Source: Catonia carolina
Taxonomy: Eukaryota; Arthropoda; Insecta; Hemiptera; Achilidae
Length of the DNA: 64,000 nucleotides
NCBI GenBank assembly: GCA_035578175.1
Contig: JAQMRL010000001.1
Span: forward strand, 432,711,545 to 432,775,544
Direction: 5' to 3'
Position 1 is the first letter of the stretch, and every line of letters starts with the position of its first letter. This document shows positions 55,650-64,000 of the stretch, piece after piece. A program made the position numbers and the translations under genes. The notes beneath the pieces are model-generated. The model saw only the letters and a list, made by a program, of their open reading frames with translations, searched no databases and was not told where the DNA came from.

Positions 55650-56206
55650 TGTATTGTCACCGGATGGCGACATTAAGTGGCAAACCTTATTTGTTTGGTG
55701 GCCCTGAAAAGGGGCGTTTAAGCGATGGTCGTCTTGATGGGGAGCGGCGGTCGTAGTCGTCGTGGCGGTCGAGGAGTTCGGCGACACCATCATCTTCTTC
55801 CCTCGCAGTAGTGCGTCGATGGCTGCTTCGTCGGGTCCGGTGGGCGTAAGGCTCGGTCGCGTCAGCGGGCGATGACGGTCCGGTCGACGGCTTACGGTGA
55901 CGGGTCGGCGAGCGGAAGCATCATCTTCTCTTTTGCGGGGTCGTCGATTAGTCTTCGCTGGAGTCCGGCAGCCGTGTGCCGTGGTGGACGTATTGTCTGC
56001 TGTCTGGTTCGAAGTGAATCCCTTAGTGTCTGGATCTGTATTGAATCTGTGCTCAGTGCAGCGCTCTTTATATAGCTACCGAGAGCGCTGTGGTAGAGGG
56101 CGGCTACTGGCTTGGCCTTGATGACAAAGGCCTCTGTCGGCGCGGAGCCGAAAGGTTTGTCGGTGCGCCGACAAAGGCCGGGAGAACTATTGAAGGCCGG
56201 CAACAC
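55650..56206 (-). other. GC-rich segment with histone-like 3' stem-loop
   Basis: This ~550-bp block is markedly GC- and CpG-rich against its surroundings. Near its left edge the complement of 55696-55715 reads gccccttttcagggccacca: the 6-bp stem, UUUC loop and ACCA flank of the histone mRNA 3' end with one stem mismatch. Upstream on the minus strand frames stay open (for example 55892-56206) but no histone was recognised; one frame ends RRPSLKRPFSGPPNK. Candidates are a decayed histone-unit fragment, a captured host fragment or coincidence. Confidence 0.4.
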
Positions 56207-56633
56207 AGTAAATGATTAATTAGAAGGGGTGGCGGTGACAGTATCATAAATTTCTTGTGTGTGATATTATCTTTTGCTGTAGACAAATAATTATTTTAAG
56301 TGCATCTATGAATGAAACCTTATCCTGTTAATGTATACAAATAGGATTGTATTATTAATAGGATTGTATTATATTATTGTTGTGTTTGTTATTCGTAATT
56401 ATTTACTATCATGTTTGTTTTATAGCAGCAAATAACACAGATTTCTTTTTTCATCAATTATGAGGTGTTAATAATTTGTCTTTTGTCACAATCGGTTTAC
56501 TTTTTCAATTCTTTGTTTTTTATTGATACATAAAATGGCAGGATAAGGGTCATAAAGATTTATTAGTTTTGAAGCCTGTGAATTTGTTCTTAATATTTCC
56601 AAATATTTTGTTCTTCTTGTGGAAATAAGTAAT

Positions 56634-57510
56634 AGAGAAGTTATTTGATTGTAAATGTCCATATTTTCGTTTTAGTTACAATAATTAAGTCTTAAGATTT
56701 AAAAATATTTTGTGATCAATTTAGTTTGTAATTAGGCTAATTCTTTTGCTGTAATTTACTAACTGTATTAATTAATGTAAGTAATTAAATTGTAATAAAT
56801 TTGTAAAAGAGAAGTTATTTGATTGTAAATGTCCATATTTTCGTTTCAGTTACAATTAAGTCTTAAGATTTAAAAATATTTTGTGATCAATTTAGTTTTT
56901 CTTTTTCTTCTTCTTCTTCTTCCTTTCACGGGTAAGGCATTATTGCCTGTTCCGAACCTCTTCGCCTCTACAATCGGTCCATCTTTTCATTGGACGCCCT
57001 CTATCTCTTTTCCCAATTGGTTGGTATATCAGGGCCTGCTTAGGGATCCGGTATTCACTCATTCTGTCCACATGTTGAAACCAATCCCTCCTACTCCCAT
57101 TTATTTTATCTCTCATTGAAAATATATTCAGCTGAGCTCTGATATCCGTGTTTCTGAAACGATCCTCTCTACTGCACCCATATATTCTCCGCAGAAACCT
57201 CATTTCAGAAGCTTGCAAACTGCTTTCATCACGCTTGGATAGCACCCAAGTTTCACTTCCATATAGTAATGTCGGAGCCGCAATTGTTTTATAGAACTTT
57301 ATTCTTGTTTCTTTGGTGGCATTGTTCCCAAGAGCTCTATGTATGGTTCCACAGATATGTTGGAAGCTAATTCTTTTATTAGGCTTTTATTAATTAATTA
57401 ATTAATTAATTCTTTTATTAATTCTTTCTATTAGGCTAATTCTTTTGCTGTAATTTACTAACTTTATTAATTGATGTAAGTAATTAATTTGTAATAAATT
57501 TGTAAAAGTG
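56634..57510. repeat. ~174-bp tandem duplication split by a LINE fragment
   Basis: The sequence aagttatttgattgtaaatg through ttgtaataaatttgtaaaag (56634-56806) is repeated directly after it: its first half at 56808-56898 and its second half (ggctaattcttttgctgtaa to taaatttgtaaaag) at 57424-57510. The LINE piece and a TTAA-rich run (57388-57410) lie between the halves, so the insertion came after the duplication. Confidence 0.7.
56930..57376 (-). pseudogene. LINE ORF2 C-terminal fragment
   Basis: On the minus strand: FQHICGTIHRALGNNATKET, RIKFYKTIAAPTLLYGSETW, VLSKRDESSLQASEMRFLRR, IYGCSREDRFRNTDIRAQLN and DKINGSRRDWFQHVDRMSEY, ending KRDRGRPMKRW. This is the classic KFYKxxxxPTLLYGSExW ... 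AEMRFLR ... GRPxxRW segment that follows the reverse transcriptase in several arthropod LINE clades. The frame is open over ~145 codons but truncated at both ends. Confidence 0.8.
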
Positions 57511-57712
57511 AAAAGTATTTTAACCCATACAGTTAGTGTGCATTGAGCCTCTATAGTTGCATTTTAGTAGTGAATTATTTGTTGTTTAAATAATGGAAAG
57601 TATTGATGTAAAAGTTTTGATTCACTTATCTTTAATAACATAAATTAAGAGAACAGTAAAAATAAATGAAATTATACATAAACAGAGCATACATTAATTA
57701 TATTTCCTTTAA

Positions 57713-57976
57713 AGTAATAGCCAGCATCTCCATTATACAATTTTTGAATTGTGTGTTTTGGCGCTGAAGGGCATTCTTGAATCTTTAATTTATTTTATCA
57801 AACGAGGCAATGAAAATGTGAAAATGATTAAAAAACTTAATTCCATCATTCTGTAGAGTTTTAAATAAGTAAAAAATAAACCAACTTCGTCTCTCATTAA
57901 TACTCGTAGGATGCACCCAAATATGACGTCGCATCGTTGTATCTTTCGACGACGAGATTATGTAACCATAATGCAA
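57713..57976 (-). pseudogene. Harbinger transposase remnant, N-terminal region
   Basis: On the minus strand: TMRRHIWVHPTSINERRSWF, LFKTLQNDGIKFFNHFHIFI, ASFDKIN, a stop, RFKNALQRQNTQFKNCI and EMLAITLK. Order and spacing match the WVHP...F..L..D..KFFNYFRM...TFD.LL...T.FR..I...E.L..TLR region upstream of the DDE_4 nuclease in Harbinger proteins. The nuclease is absent. It agrees with the TTA duplication and terminal repeats of the enclosing element. Confidence 0.7.
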
Positions 57977-58193
57977 TCATTATAACCAAACAGCACATAA
58001 CTCGAGCTGACTTGTGACGGAAAAACCGTGCATAAACCGTATAGTGTGAATTTGCTACCCTTTCGTATTTTCACTGTTTGGTTTATCGCCGTGCGGTTGA
58101 AAGCGTATAATCTGAATAGCCCTTACTGTGCCAAAAACAGACATAAACATAAATATGTTGATATAATTACTATAATTATGATGTTATAAACTT

Positions 58194-58566
58194 GCCCATA
58201 ACGAGCAGGTGGAGTGTTAAATTAACTACTTTCGATTTGCTGGTTCCAGGACTATAAAAAATAGTTCTGTTTCTTATCATATAGTCAGCCAATTATATTA
58301 TGACTGAACTATTTAAAAACAGAAGAGGTAGAGGTGTAAAAGACACTCGTCAGAGTTGTCTCATATGAGAGTAATGAATTTCACTGTACAGCTAGACCCT
58401 GTGGTGAATGAAGTGAAGGTGTCATTTGCAGGGTGGAAAGTGGGTGCTTTTCGGAGGGCCTGGCATGCTGATAAGCATACTCTATCAACTCAGTGAGGAA
58501 GACAATAATAAACCACTCAATCCTCATTTTTACTTTAAAACCTCTGGAGTTTCAAACCAGCTTTGA
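58194..58566 (+). repeat. SINE-B copy 7
   Basis: From gcccataacgagcaggtgga to cctctggagtttcaaaccagc; the terminal gctgatgacctaaacaac is missing. A Rep-A copy starts ~65 bp downstream. Confidence 0.8.
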
Positions 58567-58631
58567 AACTGTACCAGAAATGTTGAACAAGTAGTAACAC
58601 TTTACAATGCTGTGCTCTAGTGGTAAAAAAT

Positions 58632-59144
58632 GTTTTCCTTTTTTTAAATATTGGGGCCTTAATTCGCATTTTAGAGCAAAAGCGTACCTATATAATAAAA
58701 GTTGTAGGAAATAAAAAATATCTTCATTTTTTGATTCAAACATTTTTTTTCTAAAGCGCTCAGTTTTAACGTCAATAAGTTATTTTCCGTATTTTCTCAT
58801 TGAAATCGGTAAAAAATTGGCTTCTTTAAAATTGCGGGCTTAGTATGCATTTTATAACAAAAGTATACATAATTAAAGCTTTAGAAAATCCTACTTTTAA
58901 AAAACCTACAATTTTTATTTATGGCATTTTTTCTTCAGCGCTTAGTTTAGCGTTATTTAGTGATTTTACGTATTTCGCTCATCAAAATTAAAGTCCAATA
59001 GAGGTTGATATTCATTTAGCGTCATACACTCATGATTAAAATTGGGTTGTTTTTAATTTTACATTGTTTAATCATGATAGAACATAGGTTATATTTTGTA
59101 TTATTTACATTGACAAGAGAAAGTTGTGTTTCTCACCAGATTTT
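58632..59144 (+). repeat. Rep-A copy, 5'-truncated and diverged
   Basis: Holds both internal modules (gggccttaattcgcatttta, taataaaagttgtagg; gcgggcttagtatgcatttt) and the right end gacaagagaaagt with tail ttctcaccagatttt, but lacks the 5' half. Confidence 0.75.
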
Positions 59145-59309
59145 AACCTTATTGAGGGATAATAGTATTCAAAGAATTCTTTCACATAAAAAACATGTTA
59201 TCTCGGCGATGTTCTTAATCCTAATGAAGTCAGATTTCGAGAATCTGATTTTTGAGAACCTTTTGAGAATTAATTGAAAAGTTGATTTGGAAAACAGAAA
59301 ACTTATTAA

Positions 59310-59925
59310 GGTGAGAGTGTATGTTGGTTTTAACTGAAAATTTTAATTTTCAGTTTTTATGTTTTCCAATAGTTCAGACCTCGATCTTACAGAAAAACCC
59401 TATTATGTCAAAAAATTATTTTAATGAAAAAATTAAGTTTTTAGTAGGTTTACATAAAAATTATCGTGTCACCAACTCGTACTTCATAATTTAAACTGAT
59501 CGTTTTAGAACAAAGGGAATTTTAGTTTTAAAAAATATCTGCATTACTGTTTTTAACATTCTAAGTTGTTGGTTCAGCTTTCTGACCAACTGCTGATTGG
59601 GAATTTACTTGTTTGTGTATATTTTGTTTTTGATTTGTGTCTTTTTCTTTTTTGCCTGTTCCCTTAAATTTAGATTTTTAACATTTAGGTACATTTTTCT
59701 CGGAAGCCATTAAACCTACCATACTGAAAATAAATTGGGTTTTATTCATTATTTTGTTTTTAACTTTATGGTCAAACAAATTAAATTAAAAAAATGTCGG
59801 TAGCTAGAGAAACTCTACAACTATAAGTGTGTAAAATTTCATTTCCCTTTTTTTACCAGTTTTGTGAAAAATGTGCTTAAAAATAGCAAATTTAACATTG
59901 GCGGGATTCAAGGTACAGTCTCCCC
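59310..59925. mobile_element. TTAA-E copy 2
   Basis: Left flank TTAA (59306-59309), right flank TTAC (59926-59929, one change). The ends gtgagagtgta and the complement ggggagactgta are inverted repeats. It follows copy 1 at 49.7 kb along its whole length with substitutions and indels (ttggttcagctttctgacca, aacattggcgggattcaagg). Confidence 0.8.
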
Positions 59926-59929
59926 TTAC

Positions 59930-60924
59930 ATCGATTGAAAATATAAAAATGTGTAATAGAAATCAAAGTAGGCTGTATTTTCTTATGAATATTGACATAA
60001 TGAAATATATTTGTTCAATTTTTAGACTTAATAAAAAGTAAATATTTATTTAATGGTAAAATCATATAAATGATGTGATGTGATAATAATACAAAAATAA
60101 ACTGCCTGATATAAAATTGATGAATGTCTTGGTAATTCAATGGAGTGTGTCATAACGTATTGGTCTGGGAAATGACAGATAGGGGAGTCTCTAGTCAGAT
60201 AGCATTAACTGTGTTCTGTTCAGACACGAGACTACTCGGTTCTGGGACCGACAGCCGGCAATAGAAGCCAGGCCGCTCCGCTAAACTATGATCTTTTCTA
60301 CCCATTCTCTTCTCTAAACTAAATATGATTCTGATAATAGGTGAATCGTCACAAAAGTATTGCATTATTGTTCCTTTTCTGATAATAATCCACTTTTCTT
60401 TCATTTAAAAAAAAAAAAATTTTCTTTCTCCTACAATAATATAGGCCTACTAAAAATTTTATTAAAAATAAATTCCTTGGGCTACTCCAAAAAATTTGAA
60501 TGCTCTTTAGCCTAATATATTTTTTCTGGATTGCACATTAAAATTTACTACAGTATTATTTTTAAGTCAAGCAAAATTTGTGGCCTAACCCTAGTCGGAA
60601 ATCAAATTCAAAACTTTTCGTTTTACTGTGTCGGGTACTATCAGTGCTCCATGGAGGCGGCTACCTTATGGTTCTATTCAGAGAATGTTAAGAAAATCTT
60701 TAAAAATATTTAAAAATAAACTCAGGTTACCATCTTTCCTGTGATTTCATGAGTAAACTATGATATATTAATTTTATCAAAACATTTACTAAAATAATAA
60801 AATTGAAGTAAATGTATGATTAATTTTCTGTAAAAAAATTATTTAATAAATAGGTCTACAAACCTTTGTCAGTGTAAATGATTTGTCTTTAAAAATTGAT
60901 CTTTACAATAGGCTCATGAAGTAA
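59930..60924. other. Non-coding stretch
   Basis: No gene recognised. A less A+T-rich patch around 60200-60290 (gagactactcggttctgg) encodes nothing identifiable. Confidence 0.4.
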
Positions 60925-61196
60925 GTTGTTGTTTAGGTCAACAGCCAAAAGGCTGGTTTGTACCTCTAGAGGTTTTACTAAGTAAAAACGAAGAGTGAGG
61001 TGGCTTACAGTTGCCTTCCTCACTGAGTTGAAAGAATATTCTTATCAGCATGCCCGAAAAGCATGTACTTTCCACCCTGCAAACGACACCTTCATTATAA
61101 TCACCACTCTTAGAGGAGATAACTCTGCCTAGTGTCTTTTACACCTCTACCTCTTCTATTCGCAAATACTTCAATCATATAATTGGCTGACCAAGT
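60925..61196 (-). repeat. SINE-B copy 8, deleted
   Basis: Complement of the family 3' end (gttgttgtttaggtcaacag, ccaaaaggctgg) through gaggagataactctgc to tcatataattggctgacca. The outer 5' ~90 bp and ~40 bp in the middle are missing. Confidence 0.75.
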
Positions 61197-61526
61197 TATA
61201 AGAAAATAAAGTAATTATGAAAGATATATTATCACTATAAGAATTAAAAGAGTATAAATGACTTCGGTGGGTTAGCTAGGGTTATAGTGCAACTCCACCC
61301 CCACATCCCAACTGTGATACATGGATGTGTTCATCTTGGCCTCCTGATCGAGAATATTCAATGTTTTCAAAAAAAATCAAGCGAAATTGCCAAAAATAGC
61401 GATCACAGATGGCGGCTTAGTGTTTTTCCAAAAGTTTAGTTATTTGTTTATTACCGCAATAAACATACAGACTTTTAACATTCATAAATTAAAGAGAAAA
61501 CAATCAGAGTTTTTTTAAACATATTT

Positions 61527-61836
61527 TCGACAGGAAACGATTAGAAAAATAAGACTAAAATTCTATGGATATCGGTATAGAAAGAATGACAAAAGAATTT
61601 AATAACATACACTAAACAATTGACTTAAGGTCTCGGAAAAGTGGTTCAAAGAAGTCAAAAGGGACATTGAAAATACCGGAATAACCCGAGAAAAAATAAG
61701 AAACTGATACCTAATAGGGAACTGAAATAAGGAACTGATTTGTCAAACTAAATTCAGACAAATAATTACTGACTTTAAATGCTTTCGTGAAGAGAAAAAA
61801 CAGAACACCGGGTGGGCGGAAGAAAGGAGAAAAGCC
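61527..61836 (+). pseudogene. LINE ORF2 3'-region fragment, copy 2
   Basis: Homologous to 5404-5735: gattagaaaaataagactaa, ttctatggatatcggtatag, then tcaaagaagtcaaaagggac and gggcggaagaaaggagaaaag, in the same order. Conceptual pieces IRLKFYGYRYRKNDKRI and TGWAEERRKA match LINE C-terminal motifs. Many stops. The right end abuts a Rep-A fragment. Confidence 0.6.
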
Positions 61837-61942
61837 CTTTCTAATAAATTACTACTTTTAGTTGACCGATTTGGATGAAGATGTTCGTTTCAGGTCTCCT
61901 ATAGTACCTAACTTAAGTTCCAAGATTCAACTTAGCGCGCTT
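61837..61942 (-). repeat. Rep-A fragment of the 15-kb subfamily
   Basis: The stretch aaattactacttttagttga to acttaagttccaagattcaa matches the diverged copy at 15512-15600 better than the other copies (notably aagttccaagattcaac). Confidence 0.65.
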
Positions 61943-62599
61943 ACACCAATAGGTAAAAATATGTTTTTCTGTATGTAATTTTATCTTCTCAAAAATAATT
62001 AGCATAAAAATTTGTACATGGACCAGTAATTTAAATATTGAACAGTGCTACAGGAATAATACCTGCATTATAATATTATCATCGAGAAGCATATTATTAC
62101 TCATAACAAAATGGCTTACACTAAATAGCAATTTATTAAAAACTTTTGGTTTTAACGTATCAAAAATACTTTCTTCAAGGCTTAAATAATGTTTACGGCA
62201 AACGTCAATGTAAACTTTTGGACTATTGATTACTTATCCGACTTTTTCTTAGAGATTTGTTTTGTTGGAGTAGATATTAGTGATAAATTTAAAATAGAAT
62301 TAAATAAAATATAGTAATAACATAATGTAGTCATTATAAAAAAAAATTATGTAATAGCCTATTCCTAAACAAGGTCAACGACCAAATAAATAAATGTGTT
62401 CCGTAACTCTCTCATTTATAGGACGAAGATACCAGTGTTCATCTCTAATGTCCATATTCTTTCTTCTACCCAATCTAGTGCACGCAGTCATCGACCTAAA
62501 CATTCCCATCTCACCTTTCAGTAACCTAAACAATTCTGGTGAGAAATATACATGGTTCTTCTTACCAATGTATATAATGAATTATACAATCTATGTTTA
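61943..62599. other. Non-coding A+T-rich stretch
   Basis: No gene or shared repeat was recognised. Confidence 0.4.
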
Positions 62600-62882
62600 A
62601 TCTAAGTATAATTAATTTAGGTAAACAATGTAAATTTAAAAACATAACCCAATTTCAATCATGAGTGAACGAGGCCAAATGAATATCAACCTCTGTTTGA
62701 CTTTGATTTTGATAAGCAAAATACGGAAAATCACTAATTTATTAACGTAAAACTAAAATCTGTGTAAAAATTGATTAAATAAAAATTGTAGTTTTTAATT
62801 TAATATAACTTTAGTTAAATTATATATAATTTATTAGATACCTTTGTAGGCCCTATATACCCTGTTTATAGTATTTGTAATC
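62600..62882 (-). repeat. Rep-A copy, cut by a TTAA insertion
   Basis: The 3' part of Rep-A in inverted orientation (aaaaacataacccaatttca, atgagtgaacgaggcc, atacggaaaatcactaattt). It stops at the TTAA of its own taatcttaa motif, where full copies continue with an A-run; the DNA beyond is the element starting ggggacccgg. Confidence 0.65.
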
Positions 62883-62897
62883 TTAAGGGGACCCGGA

Positions 62898-63564
62898 CAG
62901 AGGCGGATCTAGAAGCCAAATTTGGGGGGGGCTATTGAGACTTGACCCCCCCCAATTTTTTTACTTCTGCGAAATAATTTTTCATGTATTTTTTAAATCT
63001 TAGTTTATTGTTTTAATTTTTTTACACGTTTATTTTACAAAATCACTTTACAGTTTTACTTTTTTAACAAATATTTAGATTTTTAAAGAATTAGATTGCA
63101 AAACAAATACTAAATTATTCAATATTGAAACAATAAAAGCCTATAAATCAAATGTTAATACAGATTTTGCCCCTGCCCCTCACTACACTAGCGAGCCTTT
63201 TTAAACAATGAAATTAAGCCTTCTCGCTTTTTGTTTTGCAAATCTTTCTATTACATTTTCAATATCAACAGGGATATCTCGATGTACATGTAATAGAGCT
63301 AAACCGGTAAGTCGATCTTCGGTCATCTTAGTTCTCAACCAAGTTTTCAATCTACGAAGAGTTGAAAAAGAACGTTCCGCTGTGGCGTTGCTCTTTTAGT
63401 TGCTTTTTAGTTTGTATCCGTAAAATCCATTTGACTCAATCGAGTAAAAAAAGTTGAAAAACTATATTATCGGTAATAATTATAAAAAATTTTTAGCAAA
63501 AAAAAAAAGCCGGGCTTTGGGGGGGGGGCGATAGCCCCAATAGCCCCCCCTAGATCCGCCTCTG
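62898..63564 (-). mobile_element. hAT transposon, internally deleted, with 8-bp target duplication
   Basis: The octamer gacccgga lies at 62890-62897 and 63565-63572. The ends cagaggcggatctag and its exact complement are 15-bp inverted repeats, and G-runs with ggggctattg extend the symmetry inward. An 8-bp duplication and CAGRGG ends are hAT features. It encodes a hAT C-terminal fragment on the minus strand. Confidence 0.92.
63204..63398 (-). pseudogene. hAT transposase C-terminal dimerisation region
   Basis: On the minus strand the open frame reads SNATAERSFSTLRRLKTWLR, TKMTEDRLTGLALLHVHRDI, PVDIENVIERFAKQKARRLN and FIV before a stop. This is the Dimer_Tnp_hAT motif (xNAxxERxFSxLxxIKtxlRsxMtqeRLxxLxLl) and the usual C-terminal tail with the natural stop. 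The zinc finger and catalytic core are deleted, so the element is non-autonomous. Confidence 0.9.
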
Positions 63565-64000
63565 GACCCGGAATGCCTATCTTCGTAATGTTAATGTAAG
63601 GAACATTTTCTCAAAAACTCTTCAGAGTTATCCAGTCCAATTTTCTTGTGGTTACTTTTCAGGCTATTCTATACCCACTGAGCTAGTAGCATCTTGATAT
63701 AATAGTTAGGAAGATAAGACTTTATTTAAAATTACCACGTTTGAAAATCATAACTTTTTGTCTATTGAAGTGGAAAATAAATATTTAAATACATTATTTT
63801 ACTGTAATATTAACTCAGTATATTGAAATTATGATATGAAAGGCTGTGCAAAAATTTCATTAAATCTATTCACAGTTAGCTGAGAAAATGTTCCTTATGC
63901 GTCAAAAATTGATAATTACGGGAAAAAATAAAAAAAATAAAAGAGAATACATTATACGTTAAATAATTCAATATTTTATTTTTTTATAGTTTTTTTTTTA

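Larger units (their letters stand above)
55407..58122 (-). mobile_element. PIF/Harbinger-type element, 2.7 kb, with nested content
   Basis: TTA at 55404-55406 and 58123-58125 flank terminal inverted repeats gggtcttttcacattatacg and (complement of the right end) gggctattcagattatacgc, imperfect over ~45 bp. TTA target duplication and GG-starting ends are typical of Harbinger elements, and a Harbinger-like protein remnant lies near the right end on the minus strand. The interior also holds a GC-rich segment, a tandem duplication and a LINE fragment. Confidence 0.75.
62887..64000. mobile_element. Putative TTAA element, right end beyond window
   Basis: A TTAA at 62883-62886 is followed by ggggacccgga, which after removal of the hAT insert continues as atgcctatcttcg. 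Inside it at 63597-63613 and 63882-63898 lie the inverted copies aaggaacattttctca and tgagaaaatgttcctta. The left boundary rests on interruption of Rep-A at a TTAA; the right end is not in the window, so the call is tentative. Confidence 0.4.

Noticed and set aside
55872..56286. Several overlapping frames of 60-104 codons on both strands
   Set aside because: The block is GC-rich, so stops are rare in all frames; no domain, conserved motif or splice structure was recognised.

Overview
The window looks like intergenic or heterochromatin-like DNA from an arthropod, most likely an insect and possibly a hemipteran. This rests on the strong A+T bias, the absence of any intact host gene, tRNA-headed SINEs, mariner, Harbinger, hAT, piggyBac-like and Helitron-type DNA elements, and several clades of decayed non-LTR retrotransposon. 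The species assignment is inference from repeat style; no host exon, rRNA or functional tRNA gene was recognised. Almost every long reading frame lies in a repeat or is a chance frame.

Repeat families (labels are mine). Rep-A is a roughly 0.9-1.0 kb non-autonomous element with inverted ends (actttctcttgcc / ggcaagagaaagt), an internal ~175-bp duplication and a GT microsatellite at a fixed site; 13 copies or fragments occur throughout. SINE-B is a ~390-bp retroposed repeat (8 copies; one with an 11-bp target duplication). SINE-C, SINE-D and SINE-F have tRNA-like A/B boxes. TTAA-E is a ~0.6-0.7 kb TTAA-flanked element (2 copies). LTR-G is an LTR-like family. Foldback elements with long inverted arms occur at 8.3, 25.1, 34 and 42.4 kb.

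Layout. 0-5 kb: Rep-A abutting a broken transposase N-terminus, then a 5'-truncated LINE with an RNase H domain and a perfect 14-bp target duplication. 5-11 kb: LINE fragment, SINE-F, a rearranged mariner whose two ends are both the mariner 3' end, SINE-B, an inverted pair carrying hammerhead-like cores, a lone foldback arm, SINE-D, and a deleted Harbinger. 12-20 kb: SINE-B, Rep-A copies, a decayed Jockey-type reverse transcriptase interrupted by a palindromic MITE, SINE-C and two inverted-repeat structures. 20-23 kb: three head-to-tail Rep-A copies. 24-28 kb: SINE-B, a nearly perfect 467-bp-arm foldback element, SINE-D, and the C-terminus of a transposase resembling the family of the one at 1.3 kb. 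30-37 kb: SINEs, LTR-G, a TTAA element, a MITE, a complex inverted/tandem array and a LINE 3' end. 39-45 kb: tandem Rep-A, a 30-bp perfect hairpin, LTR-G, a large foldback and the second rearranged mariner. 45.6-48.9 kb: two adjacent LINEs, the second with the best-preserved reverse transcriptase (478-codon open frame). 49.5-51.1 kb: a mariner split by TTAA-E at a TTAA. 52-54 kb: a Helitron and a solo LTR. 55.4-58.1 kb: a 2.7-kb Harbinger with nested and duplicated content. 58-64 kb: SINE-B, Rep-A, TTAA-E, LINE debris, and a hAT nested in a TTAA element nested in Rep-A.

There is no operon or pathway: the content is a record of successive insertions, several of which can be ordered from target-site duplications. 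The most notable items are the near-perfect foldback at 25.1 kb, the two mariner derivatives that share one rearrangement junction, and the clean TTAA insertion in a mariner transposase. All identifications come from reading motifs by eye; none was checked against a database.
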